A stretch of DNA of 64,000 nt. Source: Fructobacillus americanaquae (lineage in GTDB: Bacteria; Bacillota; Bacilli; Lactobacillales; Lactobacillaceae). Shown here piece after piece: positions 36,142-45,829 of this stretch; the stretch's first letter is position 1; every line of letters begins with the position of its first letter. The notes under the pieces are model-generated. The model ran no database searches, had not been told where the DNA came from, and saw only the letters and a program-made list of their open reading frames with translations. The position numbers and the translations under genes are program-made. The stretch lies in the NCBI RefSeq assembly GCF_024029775.1, contig NZ_CP097122.1, positions 680,001 to 744,000 on the forward strand. Direction: 5' to 3'.

Positions 36142-38595
36142 TTACTTCAAAGCAGACCATTGCCACTTAGTGAATTCTTCGATATCGCGACCTTCTTCAC
36201 GGGTCACCTTCAAGTGCTTTGCCAAGATGTCATCCATCTTAGTGATGAATGTATCAGCAGCAGCTTGGTCAACCGCACCACGGTCTGCAAGGACAGCAAC
36301 AGCTTCCTTAGCTTGGTGGAAACGATCAAGGTGTGAGTAAACGCGCATATCGTAAGTAGTTGTGATGTCACCATCTTCACGGTATCCGTGAACAAAGACG
36401 TCACCGCGGAACTTACGCTCGAAGAAGAATGATTCAACCAAGTCTTCGTATCCGTGGAATCCGAAGATAACTGGTGTATCAGCTTGGAAGAACTTGTTAA
36501 ATTCGTCATCTGATAATTCACGTTCGTCGTTTCCGGCTGATTCTGACTTCTTCTGCAAACGAAGCAATTCAACAACGTTAACATAGCGGAACTTAACTTC
36601 AGGGAATTCCTGGTTAACCAACCACAATGCGGCCAAAGTTTCAATTGTTGGTTCTGTACCAGCAGAAGCAAATGTGATATCCACATCAGCTGATGGTGCA
36701 GTAGATGCCCAATCGATAACCTTCAAACCTTCAGTAGCCAACACTTCAGCTTCAGCAGCTGAGAACCACTGTTGACGTGGTTGCTTTGAGATAACCATGT
36801 GGTTAACCTTTGAGTGTTCGCTGAAGGCGCGTTCCATCACTGCCAAAGTTGAGTTACCATCGGCTGGCAAGTATTGGCGGATGAAGTCTGACTTCTTTTC
36901 GGCCAAGTGAGTCAACATACCAGGATCCTGGTGAGTGTAACCGTTGTGGTCCTGCTGGAAAGCAGTTGAAGTAGAAATCAAGTTCAATGATGGGTAGTCA
37001 TTACGCCATGCTTGTTCTGATGCGTGACGCAACCACTTGAAGTGCTGAGTAATCATTGAGTCGACAACGCGCAAGAATGATTCGTATGAAGCGAAGATTC
37101 CAACACGACCAGTCAAAGTATAACCTTCAAGCCAACCTTCAGCTTGGTGCTCTGACAATTGAGCATCCAAGATACGGCCTTCTGGTGCTTCGTATTGGTC
37201 GTTAGGGTTCTTAACTTCTTCCATCCATTGACGGTTAGTAGTATCAAACAATGACCACAAACGGTTTGACATTGTTTCATCAGGACCAAAGACACGGAAT
37301 GACTTAGGGTTCATTTGCATTACCTTTTCAAGGTAGTTTGACAAAGTGAACATGTCCATGTTGCGGTTACCATCTGGCAAGATCGTTCCACGGTTGTCAG
37401 CGTTGATGTCGTTTACGTAATCGCGCCAGTCTGGCAAGTCAAGATCCTTAAGATCTTCACCGCGCTTACGACCACCGTTAGCGATTGGGTTAGCTGACAT
37501 CCGCTTGTCACCCTTAGGAGCAATAGCCTTCAATTCATCCTTCAATGAACCATCAGCGTTAAACAATTCTTCAGGCTTATATGAATTCATCCATTCTTCG
37601 AATTGTGGCAATGTGTCCAACTTTCCTTGTGCCAAAGGCAATGGAACTTGGTGGGCACGGAATGAGTTTTCGATTGGCATTCCAGCTTGGTCATGGGTAG
37701 GTCCACCCCAACCCTTTGGCAAGCGAGCAATGATCACTGGCCATGCAGGAATTGTACCATCTTCATACTTACCATTTTCACGGGCATCCTTTTGGATAGC
37801 TTGGATGTCTTCAATAGCAGTATCAAAGATATCAGCAGCCTTTTCGTGGTAAGCCATGTAGTCATGGATGTCTGCGTTTTCAATGAAACGGGCTGAGTAA
37901 CCAAGACCTGCAAAGAAGTTCTTGATTTCTTCATCTGACATACGTGAGAAGACAGTTGGGTTTGAAATCTTAAATCCGTTCAAATCCAAGATTGGCAAAA
38001 CAGCACCATCATTCTTAGCATTCAAGAACTTGATTGAATGCCATGAAGTCATTGATGGGCCAGTTTCAGCTTCACCATCACCAACAACGGCAAAAGCGAT
38101 TTGGTCAGGGTTGTCCAAAACGGCACCGAATGCGTGTGACAATGAGTAACCCAATTCTCCACCTTCATGCAATGAACCTGGAGTTTGGGCAGTCATGTGT
38201 GAACCAATTCCACCTGGGAATGAGAAGCGCTTGAACAAAGTTGACATACCCTTCAAGTCTTGAGTAACTTCTGGGTAATCAGCAGTATATTCACCATCAA
38301 GGTAAGCGTTCGTAACCATCACTTGGCCACCGTGACCAGGGCCACCGATGTAGAACATGTTCAAGTCATACTTGTTGATCAAACGGTTAGCATGAGCATA
38401 CAAGAATGTTTGACCTGAGATAGTTCCCCAGTGTCCGATTGGCTTAACCTTAACATCTTCAGCTTGAATAGGCGTCTTAGTTACTGAGAACAATGGGTTT
38501 GACTTCAAAAAAATCATCCCAGCTGACAAATAGTTGGTTGCACGCCACCACTTATCAACAAGTTCCAAGTACTCTTTTGAGTTGTAATCAACCAT
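36142..38595 (-). CDS. xfp: xylulose-5-phosphate/fructose-6-phosphate phosphoketolase
   Basis: 817-aa thiamine-diphosphate enzyme. It splits xylulose-5-phosphate, and possibly fructose-6-phosphate, with phosphate into acetyl phosphate and glyceraldehyde-3-phosphate (or erythrose-4-phosphate), the key step of heterolactic fermentation. Signatures visible: GGPGHGGQ near residue 84, [19 protein letters not shown] near 142 and the ThDP motif GDGEAETGP. Codon use is strongly biased, as for a highly expressed gene. It has a strong promoter, its own terminator and a GntR gene upstream. Confidence 0.97.
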   Translation of the reverse strand: MVDYNSKEYLELVDKWWRATNYLSAGMIFLKSNPLFSVTKTPIQAEDVKVKPIGHWGTISGQTFLYAHANRLINKYDLNMFYIGGPGHGGQVMVTNAYLDGEYTADYPEVTQDLKGMSTLFKRFSFPGGIGSHMTAQTPGSLHEGGELGYSLSHAFGAVLDNPDQIAFAVVGDGEAETGPSMTSWHSIKFLNAKNDGAVLPILDLNGFKISNPTVFSRMSDEEIKNFFAGLGYSARFIENADIHDYMAYHEKAADIFDTAIEDIQAIQKDARENGKYEDGTIPAWPVIIARLPKGWGGPTHDQAGMPIENSFRAHQVPLPLAQGKLDTLPQFEEWMNSYKPEELFNADGSLKDELKAIAPKGDKRMSANPIANGGRKRGEDLKDLDLPDWRDYVNDINADNRGTILPDGNRNMDMFTLSNYLEKVMQMNPKSFRVFGPDETMSNRLWSLFDTTNRQWMEEVKNPNDQYEAPEGRILDAQLSEHQAEGWLEGYTLTGRVGIFASYESFLRVVDSMITQHFKWLRHASEQAWRNDYPSLNLISTSTAFQQDHNGYTHQDPGMLTHLAEKKSDFIRQYLPADGNSTLAVMERAFSEHSKVNHMVISKQPRQQWFSAAEAEVLATEGLKVIDWASTAPSADVDITFASAGTEPTIETLAALWLVNQEFPEVKFRYVNVVELLRLQKKSESAGNDERELSDDEFNKFFQADTPVIFGFHGYEDLVESFFFERKFRGDVFVHGYREDGDITTTYDMRVYSHLDRFHQAKEAVAVLADRGAVDQAAADTFITKMDDILAKHLKVTREEGRDIEEFTKWQWSALK

Positions 38596-38665
38596 GTAAA
38601 TAGTACTCCTTTTTCTTTCAACGAAGCCCGCTTCTGCAAACTCCGGCTATATATTTACAAGTCCT

Positions 38666-38694
38666 ATTATATCGAGAGTGTTCCATTCGTTCAA
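38666..38694 (-). promoter_or_regulatory. strong promoter of xfp
   Basis: The minus strand reads TTGAAC (38689-38694), a 17-nt spacer and a consensus TATAAT (38666-38671), about 70 nt upstream of the start. Confidence 0.75.
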
Positions 38695-38748
38695 GAAAAA
38701 AAGGGCTTTGGGTCTAACTTTTTCGTTTTTGGTTGCATTTCTTTATTA

Positions 38749-38764
38749 ATTGGACCGGTCCAAT
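38749..38764. promoter_or_regulatory. perfect 16-bp palindrome, candidate GntR operator
   Basis: ATTGGACCGGTCCAAT is fully self-complementary. It lies 54 bp upstream of the xfp -35 and 51 bp after the gntR stop. Related shorter palindromes occur in the gntR/ybaK promoter gap. GntR/HutC repressors bind GGTC-type palindromes, so this is the best candidate site for the neighbouring regulator. Confidence 0.6.
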
Positions 38765-38815
38765 CAATCTTTTATTAAACACATTCCATAGAATTGTTTG
38801 CTAACTCAATTGGGC

Positions 38816-39544
38816 TTATTCCGACCCAAGTGAAACGAAAGCATTATAACGCAGGTATTTGTAGTGTAGGCGCATATTAGAATATTCCAATGGTGTCCCA
38901 TCATCCATGAAAAAAATCCCTTCCATAATCCCGACCGGCTCAGTCGCCTTAAGCTTTAACAGCTTCTGCTCTTCAACATTCGACGGCTCGGTCATGATCG
39001 TCATAAACGACCTCGTCACTGTTTTTGACTTCCGTTTTTCAACATATTCATAAATAGATTTAGTCACCGTTTCCCGATTAAGTCCTGGCAATAAAGAAAT
39101 CGGCACGTAGCCATATTCAATCATGAATGGCACACCATCTAACTTACGCAGACGCTTAATTTCGTAAACAAAATCGCCATCGTTTAAAAATAATGCTGAT
39201 TGCTGCTCTGGCGTGGCCTGAATCACCCGGAAGTCCAGGAGTTCAATGCTGGGTGCTTGACCATTAATTCGAAAAGAATCTGAAACACCCAGGTTGGATC
39301 CCTCATGTTGAAAGATTGCCTGATTTTTCAGGTATAAAGGGTTGACAAATGTCCCTGATCCCCGCTTCTTAAAGATAATCCCCTGCTGGACCAATACGTT
39401 GAGGGCCCGTTTAATTGAAGAACGCGAAACCTGGTAATCAGCCGCTAATGTTCGCTCATCAGGTAACTTAAGGTCTTTATAATGACCCTGATAAATTTTT
39501 TGTTTAATATCGGCTTGCACCATTACATAAATTGCTTCTGACAT
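38816..39544 (-). CDS. GntR-family (HutC/UTRA) transcriptional regulator
   Basis: 242 aa. The winged HTH is at residues about 5-70 (LPDERTLAADYQVSRSSIKR, then GIIFKKRGSGTFV) and the UTRA ligand domain at about 90-235, so it belongs to the HutC subfamily that senses sugar phosphates or related metabolites. I chose the ATG at 39544, where the protein begins as GntR proteins usually do. No Shine-Dalgarno is present, and the predicted transcript starts one base upstream. It lies upstream of xfp on the same strand, with a palindrome between them. Control of phosphoketolase is inferred. Confidence 0.85.
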   Translation of the reverse strand: MSEAIYVMVQADIKQKIYQGHYKDLKLPDERTLAADYQVSRSSIKRALNVLVQQGIIFKKRGSGTFVNPLYLKNQAIFQHEGSNLGVSDSFRINGQAPSIELLDFRVIQATPEQQSALFLNDGDFVYEIKRLRKLDGVPFMIEYGYVPISLLPGLNRETVTKSIYEYVEKRKSKTVTRSFMTIMTEPSNVEEQKLLKLKATEPVGIMEGIFFMDDGTPLEYSNMRLHYKYLRYNAFVSLGSE

Positions 39545-39551
39545 AATGTCT

Positions 39552-39628
39552 ATTGTAGCATAATTGGTCCGACCACTTTTCAAAATTGGTTCCAACTGTT
39601 TTTTTCTGCTTTTTGCTTATGCTAAAAT
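39552..39628. promoter_or_regulatory. divergent gntR/ybaK promoters with operator-like palindromes
   Basis: Minus: TGC-TACAAT (-10 at 39552-39557) predicts +1 at 39545, one base before the gntR ATG. Plus: TGC-TAAAAT (-10 at 39623-39628) predicts +1 at 39635, exactly the ybaK ATG. Between them lie TGGTC-C-GACCA (39565-39575) and TTGG-TT-CCAA (39586-39595), which resemble the palindrome near xfp. Confidence 0.55.
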
Positions 39629-39634
39629 AGAACC

Positions 39635-40141
39635 ATGGCAAAGAAGAAAAAAGATAAAAAAACATTACCCGAACAGGTCCTCGACAAGCATAGCGTCGCC
39701 TATGAGCCACTCGAGCTAAACGCTTTGGACTTAACTGAAGCAGAAATTACGGCTAAGATGGATGAATTAGGCATTCAACAATCAGACATTTTTAAAACGC
39801 TAGCTGTCAAGGGTGACAAAACTGGTCCCTTGATAGCCGTTGTCCCCCTCACCAAGCGCTTAGATATGAAAAAATTGGCCGCCGTTTCCGGTAACAAAAA
39901 GACTCACATGTTGCCACTCAAGGAATTAGTGGCGACCACCGGCTACGTCCACGGTGCCAACAATCCCGTTGGTATTTGGCAGAACCACGGTTTTCCCATC
40001 TATTTCGCCAAAGAGGCAGAAGCAGCCGACTACTTCCTGGTTTCAGCCGGCGAACTCGGTCGGTCCGATAAATTAAATCCCCAAGAATTGGCGACAATGA
40101 TTGGCGCCCCCTTTGTTGATTTAACCGAAACGGAAGCATAA
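39635..40141 (+). CDS. ybaK: YbaK/EbsC-family aminoacyl-tRNA deacylase
   Basis: 168 aa. Hydrolyses mischarged Cys-tRNA(Pro) and related species in trans. The family blocks are IFKTLAVKGD near residue 50, the active-site Lys in AAVSGNKKTHML and GGxxPxG-like HGANNPVGIW near 109, where the canonical GG is replaced. The ATG coincides with the predicted transcription start, and no Shine-Dalgarno exists, so the mRNA is probably leaderless. It is divergent from gntR and convergent with dnaB. Confidence 0.9.
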   Translation: MAKKKKDKKTLPEQVLDKHSVAYEPLELNALDLTEAEITAKMDELGIQQSDIFKTLAVKGDKTGPLIAVVPLTKRLDMKKLAAVSGNKKTHMLPLKELVATTGYVHGANNPVGIWQNHGFPIYFAKEAEAADYFLVSAGELGRSDKLNPQELATMIGAPFVDLTETEA

Positions 40142-40160
40142 AACAAGCGTTTAAAACTAA

Positions 40161-40201
40161 GCAAAAGGCAGCACATCGATTTTGAATGTGCTGCCTTTTG
40201 C
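40161..40201. terminator. bidirectional terminator between ybaK and dnaB
   Basis: A 16-bp perfect stem (40161-40176 with 40186-40201) with A/T-rich outer bases on both sides fits two convergent genes. Confidence 0.9.
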
Positions 40202-40216
40202 TTTGATTTTGGTTGT

Positions 40217-41701
40217 TTACCAACCCTGTGACATATCAGGAATTGGGCCAAAGCCCGATTGTTCCTGGCGATAAGTGCCGGCCATGTTCGAGAATTTGAA
40301 AGTTGGCTTGTTAAACATCAACTCCGCCTTTCCCCTGGCTCCAGCACGGTTCTTTTCCACAAGAACTTCAATCGGAACAACTGTTTCTTCCTCAACCTGG
40401 TTACCACCTTCATCGCCATCCTCACCCGCTCGGTTGGGATGGTAATCATCACGGTACAAAAAGGCCACGATGTCAGCATCCTGCTCGATCGAACCGGACT
40501 CACGCAAATCAGAGAGAATTGGTCGTTGGTCCTGACGCTGTTCAACGCCACGCGAAAGCTGAGCCAAGGCAATAATCGGCGTGTGCAATTCTTTTGCCAG
40601 TTTCTTGATAGAACGAGAAACTTCAGAAACGGCTTGCTGACGGCTTTCACTATTGGCAGATTCAATCAATCCTAGGTAGTCAATCATGACCAGACCCAAT
40701 GGGTGGGGATTTTCATCCCGCTCTTCTTCTGGCAGCCGCCCAACAACTTCACGTTCTAGTTTTCGCAGCTTAGCCGAGATTTGAGCCATGCGAATTCCTG
40801 GCGTGTCATCCATATAAATCTGCATGTTTGCCAATGATTGAACGGCTAACGTCAATGCTGCCCAATCCTCATCTTGCATATTACCAGTGGTCAATTTATT
40901 AGAATTAATCCCACCTTCAGCAGCAACTAAACGAGTTACCAAGTCAACAGCCCCCATCTCCAAAGAAAAAATCACAACGGGTTTCTTTTCGGTTTTGGCT
41001 GCATTCTTAGCAATATTTAAGACAAAAGCCGTCTTTCCAACGGCCGGACGGGCACCAATGACAATCATTTGGTCTTCACGGAAGCCATGCGTTAACTCAT
41101 CTAATTGGTCATAACCCGAAGCAATCCCGATAACTTTGCTATCGTTTTCACTGGCGGCCTGCAAATTTTCTTGAAACTCATTCAAAACGTCTTTAATTCG
41201 ACGTAAATCATCATCGCCCTGGTTTTGAGCCAGGCGGTCAAGCTGACGGCCGAGCTCCTCGAGCAATTCACTCGATGGCTCAGACCCATCATAGGCTAAC
41301 GTCATGGACTCGGTTAACGTTTGAATCAAACGGCGCAAAATCGCTTTTTCATGGACGATTTGCGCATAAAATTTTAAGTTTGAAGCAGAGGCCGACGACT
41401 GTGAAATTTCAACTAAATAGTCGATACCACCTACATTTTCTAGCTGGCCCATGGCATTCAGTTTATCTTGCAGGGTTAGGATATCAACAGGTCGTTCCTC
41501 TTCAACCAACAGCTGCATCGCCTTAAAAATTTCTTGATGCTTCTGTCGATAAAAATCGCTTGGGTCAAGGATGGCTTCCGCTGCGACAATCGCTGCCTCG
41601 GATTGAACATCAAAGAAAATAGCACCCAAAACGGCACGTTCAGCTGCTTCATCATTGGGTGCCTGTCGGTACTCATTGCCCATTACTGAAACATCAGCCA
41701 T
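40217..41701 (-). CDS. dnaB: replicative DNA helicase DnaB
   Basis: 494-aa hexameric helicase (DnaC in B. subtilis terms). The N-terminal primase-interacting domain is at residues 10-110 and the RecA-type motor has Walker A GARPAVGKTAF near 220, Walker B MIDYLGLI and ALAQLSRGVEQR. An acidic insertion (GEDGDEGGNQVEEE) near 425 makes it about 40 residues longer than usual. It follows rplI by one base and is part of the conserved gdpP-rplI-dnaB order found near Firmicutes origins. Confidence 0.95.
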   Translation of the reverse strand: MADVSVMGNEYRQAPNDEAAERAVLGAIFFDVQSEAAIVAAEAILDPSDFYRQKHQEIFKAMQLLVEEERPVDILTLQDKLNAMGQLENVGGIDYLVEISQSSASASNLKFYAQIVHEKAILRRLIQTLTESMTLAYDGSEPSSELLEELGRQLDRLAQNQGDDDLRRIKDVLNEFQENLQAASENDSKVIGIASGYDQLDELTHGFREDQMIVIGARPAVGKTAFVLNIAKNAAKTEKKPVVIFSLEMGAVDLVTRLVAAEGGINSNKLTTGNMQDEDWAALTLAVQSLANMQIYMDDTPGIRMAQISAKLRKLEREVVGRLPEEERDENPHPLGLVMIDYLGLIESANSESRQQAVSEVSRSIKKLAKELHTPIIALAQLSRGVEQRQDQRPILSDLRESGSIEQDADIVAFLYRDDYHPNRAGEDGDEGGNQVEEETVVPIEVLVEKNRAGARGKAELMFNKPTFKFSNMAGTYRQEQSGFGPIPDMSQGW

Positions 41702-41702
41702 T

Positions 41703-42155
41703 TTAACCCTCGCTAACGTGTACGCGGAGATCTGCCATCACGTCGCGGTGCAATTTAACAGGAACTGTGGTGAAGCCCATTGCGTGAATTGGTTGATTCA
41801 AAAGCAACTTACGCTTATCGATTTTTACCTTGTACTGGTCAGACAAAGCGGCCACGATTTGCTTTGTTGAAACAGCTCCAAAAAGGCGGCCATCGGTACC
41901 AGCCTTCCCCTTAATTTCGATAACTGTTTTTTCGTTTTCTAGCTTTTCCTTCAACTGCTTAGCCTCGGACAATTCCTCGGCCGCCAACTTTTCTTCGGCC
42001 TTCTGTCGACCCTTGACTGCCCCGAGGTTTTTCCCAGTTGCTGGTTCTGCTTTTTTATTCTTGATTAAGAAGTTATTGGCGTAGCCATCAGGAACTTCCT
42101 TCACTTCGCCCTTCTTACCACGCCCCTTGACGTCTTCCAAAAATACAACTTTCAT
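41703..42155 (-). CDS. rplI: 50S ribosomal protein L9
   Basis: 150 aa. It begins [19 protein letters not shown] with the L9 signature, then a long charged central helix (about 45-80) and a C-terminal rRNA-binding domain. The ATG at 42155 has AAAAGGAGG eight bases upstream; a longer in-frame start at 42191 overlaps it. It is cotranscribed between gdpP and dnaB. L9 limits frameshifting on crowded mRNAs. Confidence 0.96.
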   Translation of the reverse strand: MKVVFLEDVKGRGKKGEVKEVPDGYANNFLIKNKKAEPATGKNLGAVKGRQKAEEKLAAEELSEAKQLKEKLENEKTVIEIKGKAGTDGRLFGAVSTKQIVAALSDQYKVKIDKRKLLLNQPIHAMGFTTVPVKLHRDVMADLRVHVSEG

Positions 42156-42238
42156 CTTTGCCTCCTTTTGGGCTTGTTCATCACGAGCCAAATGCTTTGT
42201 TTTATCTTACTGATTTTATGACAACATTGTCAAAAACT

Positions 42239-44272
42239 TTATTCGGCTTCTTCCGCTTCTTGACTAGTAATGGCCTGTAAGAGTTGATCGGCCGCCTCGT
42301 CTGTCGTCACGTCAGACATTTGCGTAGCGGCATTAGACAAATGGCCACCACCGCCAAGGTCTTCCATAATTGTTTGTACATTAAAGTCGCCATTTGACCG
42401 GGCGGAAATTCCCACTCGGCCATCATCACGCTTTGTGAGTACAAAGGAAGCCTTGACCCCTTCAACCTGCAGCAATTCATCAGCAGCCTGAGCCGCGATA
42501 ACACTTTGATAGACGGTATCGTTATCACCAACAGCAATCGCTGAATGATTTTTAATCTCAGCTAAGTGAATCAATTCGGCACGTGCCTTAAAGTCCGAAA
42601 ACTTTTCCTTCAAGAAGGACTGGAGTAACTCGTTATCGGCGCCATTAGCCCGCAAATAAGAAGCCGCATCAAAGGTTCTTGACCCCGTCCGCAAAACAAA
42701 GTTTTTCGTATCGACTTGAATGCCACCGAGCATGGCAGTGGCTTCCAGCCCGGTAATTGATGCACCCTTTTGGTTCTGGTACTGTAGCAATTCCGTGACT
42801 AATTCTGACGTTGATGAAGCATAAGGTTCGATATACGTCAGCATTGGCTTGTCCGGTAGGCCATTTTCCGCCAAACGGTGGTGATCAATAACCACAACTC
42901 GGTCCTTCAAATCCTTCAATAAATCAGGTGCCCCATCCAATGCTTCCTTGGCATGGTCAACCAAAATCAGCAATGACTTCTCCGTTGCTAAATCGAGCGC
43001 TTCTTTTTCGCTAATAATCGATGCACCGAGATCAACACCCGGATTCCCTTCGCCCATTTGGTCTGCTCGAACAGTCGCCAAGAGAGATTGGATATCTGAA
43101 AAAATTTCACCCTCATTAACAACAACAAAGGCTTTCTTGTCTCGTGTTTGGCTGAAACGCCACAGGCCCATTGCCGAACCAACGGAATCCATATCTGGCC
43201 TTTGGTGACCAACCACAAAAATTTGATCAGACTGATCCATCAATTCAGCAATGGTTTGTGAAATCACCCGAGCACGGACACGTGTTCGCTTTTCCATCGG
43301 ATTCGTTGTGCCACCATAGAAGCGGGCCGGCAGATCTTCGGCCTTCACAACTACTTGGTCACCACCACGACCCAATGCCAAATCCAGGTTCGTTTGTGCT
43401 AACTGAACCAAAGAGTTGATATCCTGTTCACCGTAGGCAATTCCCATTGAAAGCGTTAATGGTGAATTTTGCTGAGCCGTTGCTTCACGGATCATCTTGA
43501 CGACCGAGAATTTTTCGTCTTCTGCCTGCGCCAAGTCACGTTGGTATCCCATCAATAAATAGGTCACCGGCGACAAACGGCGAACGTATAAATGGTACTT
43601 TTTAGCCCAGTCCGTCAACTGTCCCGTCACATAGGTTCGCAACTTCGACGTTTCAGAATCAGGCATTCCTTCTGTCACTTCTTCATAGTTATCGACCGAA
43701 ACCAGCCCAGTTACCAAGCGGTGATCTGTCAAATCACGATTTAAAGCCTCATTTTCACTCACATCCAAGAGGTAAATGACACCTAACTGCTCCTGGTAGG
43801 CAATGTCAAAAGAACGTTCCAACCAGGAAAAACGGTTAACCTTATCGTTTTCATAATTTTTCACAGCAAAGGCCAGGTCACCATCTGCTTCAGACAAACT
43901 TTCCCCAATTAAATCTTGATCCATCAATAGGTTTTGGAGGTAGGGGTTCACCCAGACAATCCGCTCCCCCTTACCCAAAAGGATGATACCCATCGGCATT
44001 TCTAAGATGGCCTCTTGCTGACCTAGTTTAACTCGGTAAGTCAGCTCCTCTAGGTAGGACTCATTTGATTGGCTAGCTAGAATTAACCCATTGAGCATGA
44101 TGGTAAAAAAGGTCACCAAGCACACAAACCAAACCAATCCTAAGATCCAATTGGTCAATAGCGCCAGAATCAAAGAAACAAAGGCCACGATAAACATGCC
44201 AATGGTTCCTGTCATAAAGTTTTTATTTTGTTGATAGCGGGATAACGCCCGCAGCTTCGAAAATGTTTTCAT
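42239..44272 (-). CDS. gdpP: cyclic-di-AMP phosphodiesterase GdpP
   Basis: 677-aa membrane protein that degrades c-di-AMP. It has two TM helices (residues about 20-60), a PAS domain (LEMPMGIILLGKGERIVWVN near 90), a degenerate GGDEF domain (about 180-305) and DHH/DHHA1 phosphoesterase domains with GHQRPDMDSVGSAMG near 352, VVIDHHR near 440 and the C-terminal GGGGHLSNAATQ. Metal-binding residues look intact. It precedes rplI and dnaB, the usual Firmicutes order, and links osmotic and wall homeostasis with the nearby wal genes. Confidence 0.95.
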   Translation of the reverse strand: MKTFSKLRALSRYQQNKNFMTGTIGMFIVAFVSLILALLTNWILGLVWFVCLVTFFTIMLNGLILASQSNESYLEELTYRVKLGQQEAILEMPMGIILLGKGERIVWVNPYLQNLLMDQDLIGESLSEADGDLAFAVKNYENDKVNRFSWLERSFDIAYQEQLGVIYLLDVSENEALNRDLTDHRLVTGLVSVDNYEEVTEGMPDSETSKLRTYVTGQLTDWAKKYHLYVRRLSPVTYLLMGYQRDLAQAEDEKFSVVKMIREATAQQNSPLTLSMGIAYGEQDINSLVQLAQTNLDLALGRGGDQVVVKAEDLPARFYGGTTNPMEKRTRVRARVISQTIAELMDQSDQIFVVGHQRPDMDSVGSAMGLWRFSQTRDKKAFVVVNEGEIFSDIQSLLATVRADQMGEGNPGVDLGASIISEKEALDLATEKSLLILVDHAKEALDGAPDLLKDLKDRVVVIDHHRLAENGLPDKPMLTYIEPYASSTSELVTELLQYQNQKGASITGLEATAMLGGIQVDTKNFVLRTGSRTFDAASYLRANGADNELLQSFLKEKFSDFKARAELIHLAEIKNHSAIAVGDNDTVYQSVIAAQAADELLQVEGVKASFVLTKRDDGRVGISARSNGDFNVQTIMEDLGGGGHLSNAATQMSDVTTDEAADQLLQAITSQEAEEAE

Positions 44273-44453
44273 GAAGGCCTCAACTATTCTTTGCTTACAT
44301 ACTTACCTAACATTTTACCATACGAACAAAAGACTGTTGAAAAGGAAGCTACCAAGCTACCCAAAAGAAAAAAGCCAGACCAACTCTGACATATACCGCA
44401 AAAGTGTTAATCCTTTTTGAGCATACGACCAGCAAGGTTCTGACTTTTAGAAC

Positions 44454-44481
44454 AAAAAAACCAAGACAATTGTCTTGGTTT
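44454..44481 (-). terminator. terminator of rpsF-ssb-rpsR
   Basis: A 24-bp perfect palindrome (44458-44481) is followed on the minus strand by T7, ten bases after the rpsR stop. Confidence 0.85.
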
Positions 44482-44490
44482 CCCTGCACA

Positions 44491-44754
44491 TTAGTCTTCA
44501 GTGACGAATGGCAACAAGGCCATGATCCGAGCGCGCTTGATAGCGGCCGTAACCTTGCGTTGGTTCTTTGCTGAAGTTCCAGTCACACGACGTGGCAAAA
44601 TCTTACCACGTTCTGAGATGAAACGTTCCAACAATTCTGTATCCTTGTAATCCACGTATTCGATGTGGTTGGCTGCAATAAAGTCAACCTTACGACGACG
44701 ACGTGGTCCACCTTGTGGACGACGGCGTTGTGGACGTGCGTTTTGTTCAGGCAT
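44491..44754 (-). CDS. rpsR: 30S ribosomal protein S18
   Basis: 87 aa with a basic Arg-rich N-terminus ([17 protein letters not shown]), then the S18 core [22 protein letters not shown] beginning near residue 32 and the RRVTG signature. It forms a heterodimer with S6 on the 30S platform. It is the third gene of rpsF-ssb-rpsR, with a clear GGAG site. Confidence 0.96.
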   Translation of the reverse strand: MPEQNARPQRRRPQGGPRRRRKVDFIAANHIEYVDYKDTELLERFISERGKILPRRVTGTSAKNQRKVTAAIKRARIMALLPFVTED

Positions 44755-44784
44755 AATCTGTCTCCTTTCAAATGAGATGTAAAA

Positions 44785-45309
44785 TTAAAATGGCAGGTCA
44801 TCATCAGAAATATCAATTTCTGAATTATTATTGGCAGCAAAAGGGTTTGCCCCTTGCTGGTTACCACTTTGTTGGTTGTTATTTTGATTTGCGGATGCAA
44901 ATGGATCAGCGTTACCAAAGTCCTGGCTGTTGCCAGAGAAGTCTTGCGCTTGACCAGACCCGTTTTGGGCCCGACGGCGTTCACTTTCAGCCTTTGATTC
45001 AAGTAATGAGAAGTTGTCAACGACAACTTCTGTTACATAAACACGTTGTCCGGCGTTATTTTCATAATTACGCGTTTGCAACCGACCTTCGATTGCCACC
45101 AAAGCCCCTTTGCCAGTAAAGTTGGCAAAGTTTTCGGCCGACTTTCGCCAGATAACGGCGTTAATAAAATCAGCTTCACGGTCTCCATTAGCATTAGTGA
45201 AGTTCCGATTCACAGCAAGTGAAAAGGAGCCCACCGCTACACCGGATTGGGTATAGCGCAATTCCACGTCACGGGTTAACCGTCCAATTAAAACAACTCG
45301 ATTAATCAT
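44785..45309 (-). CDS. ssb: single-stranded DNA-binding protein
   Basis: 174 aa. The OB fold is at residues 1-105 ([20 protein letters not shown] at the start) and is followed by an Asn/Gln-rich flexible linker and the acidic tip ISDDDLPF, which recruits repair and replication partners. It is essential for replication. It sits between rpsF and rpsR, the standard Firmicutes arrangement. Confidence 0.97.
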   Translation of the reverse strand: MINRVVLIGRLTRDVELRYTQSGVAVGSFSLAVNRNFTNANGDREADFINAVIWRKSAENFANFTGKGALVAIEGRLQTRNYENNAGQRVYVTEVVVDNFSLLESKAESERRRAQNGSGQAQDFSGNSQDFGNADPFASANQNNNQQSGNQQGANPFAANNNSEIDISDDDLPF

Positions 45310-45340
45310 CTTTTAGGTCCTTTCCCGGTGGAATTGCGTC

Positions 45341-45637
45341 TTAGTCTGCGTCGCGCTTAACGATCATTTGACGCAAGATGTCAGATGAGATCTTAGCCAA
45401 ACGGTCAAATTCAGTTGCTGCTTCGTCTGATTCAGCGTTGAAGTTGATGACGTGGTAAGTACCTTCACGGTAACCAGCGATTTCGTAAGCGAAACGACGG
45501 TTAGACCAGTCAGCTGACTTGATAACTTCCGCACCGTTGTCAGCCAAGATCTTGTCAAAGCGTTCAACGAGCGCCTTTTTTGCATCTGCTTCCATGTCAG
45601 GGCGAATAATGTATGTTAATTCGTATGCTGTAGCCAT
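45341..45637 (-). CDS. rpsF: 30S ribosomal protein S6
   Basis: 98 aa. The S6 core [12 protein letters not shown] begins near residue 4, with [19 protein letters not shown] near 50. The ATG at 45637 follows GGAGG. A longer in-frame ORF reaching 45712 passes through the structured leader and is rejected. It is the first gene of rpsF-ssb-rpsR and partners with S18. Confidence 0.96.
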   Translation of the reverse strand: MATAYELTYIIRPDMEADAKKALVERFDKILADNGAEVIKSADWSNRRFAYEIAGYREGTYHVINFNAESDEAATEFDRLAKISSDILRQMIVKRDAD

Positions 45638-45662
45638 GTATTTTTCCTCCTTTTGGTCTCTG

Positions 45663-45743
45663 GCAGCCAAGTGGCTGCAAGGAGTGCGTGCATTCTTTGC
45701 ACTCACATCCATTTACTATACTAAATCAAACGCTCTTTTGCAA
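45663..45743 (-). promoter_or_regulatory. rpsF promoter and structured leader
   Basis: On the minus strand TTGCAA (45738-45743), 17 nt and TATAGT (45715-45720) form the promoter. The leader folds into GAGTGC/GCACTC (45682-45687, 45699-45704) and GCAGCC-ACTT-GGCTGC (45663-45678). Firmicutes rpsF leaders are known to bind the S6:S18 complex for feedback. I cannot match the motif exactly, so autoregulation is an inference. Confidence 0.6.
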
Positions 45744-45780
45744 GTACACATCTTCTTCCACCGTTAACTAATTAGACGAA

Positions 45781-45808
45781 AGGAGTCGGCCATTTCTGAC
45801 CGACTCCT
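45781..45808 (-). terminator. hairpin downstream of nhaC
   Basis: A 9-bp perfect stem AGGAGTCGG (45781-45789) with CCGACTCCT (45800-45808). The U-run is weak on the minus strand. Confidence 0.55.
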
Positions 45809-45829
45809 AATTGTTTTCAATTTAATTCA

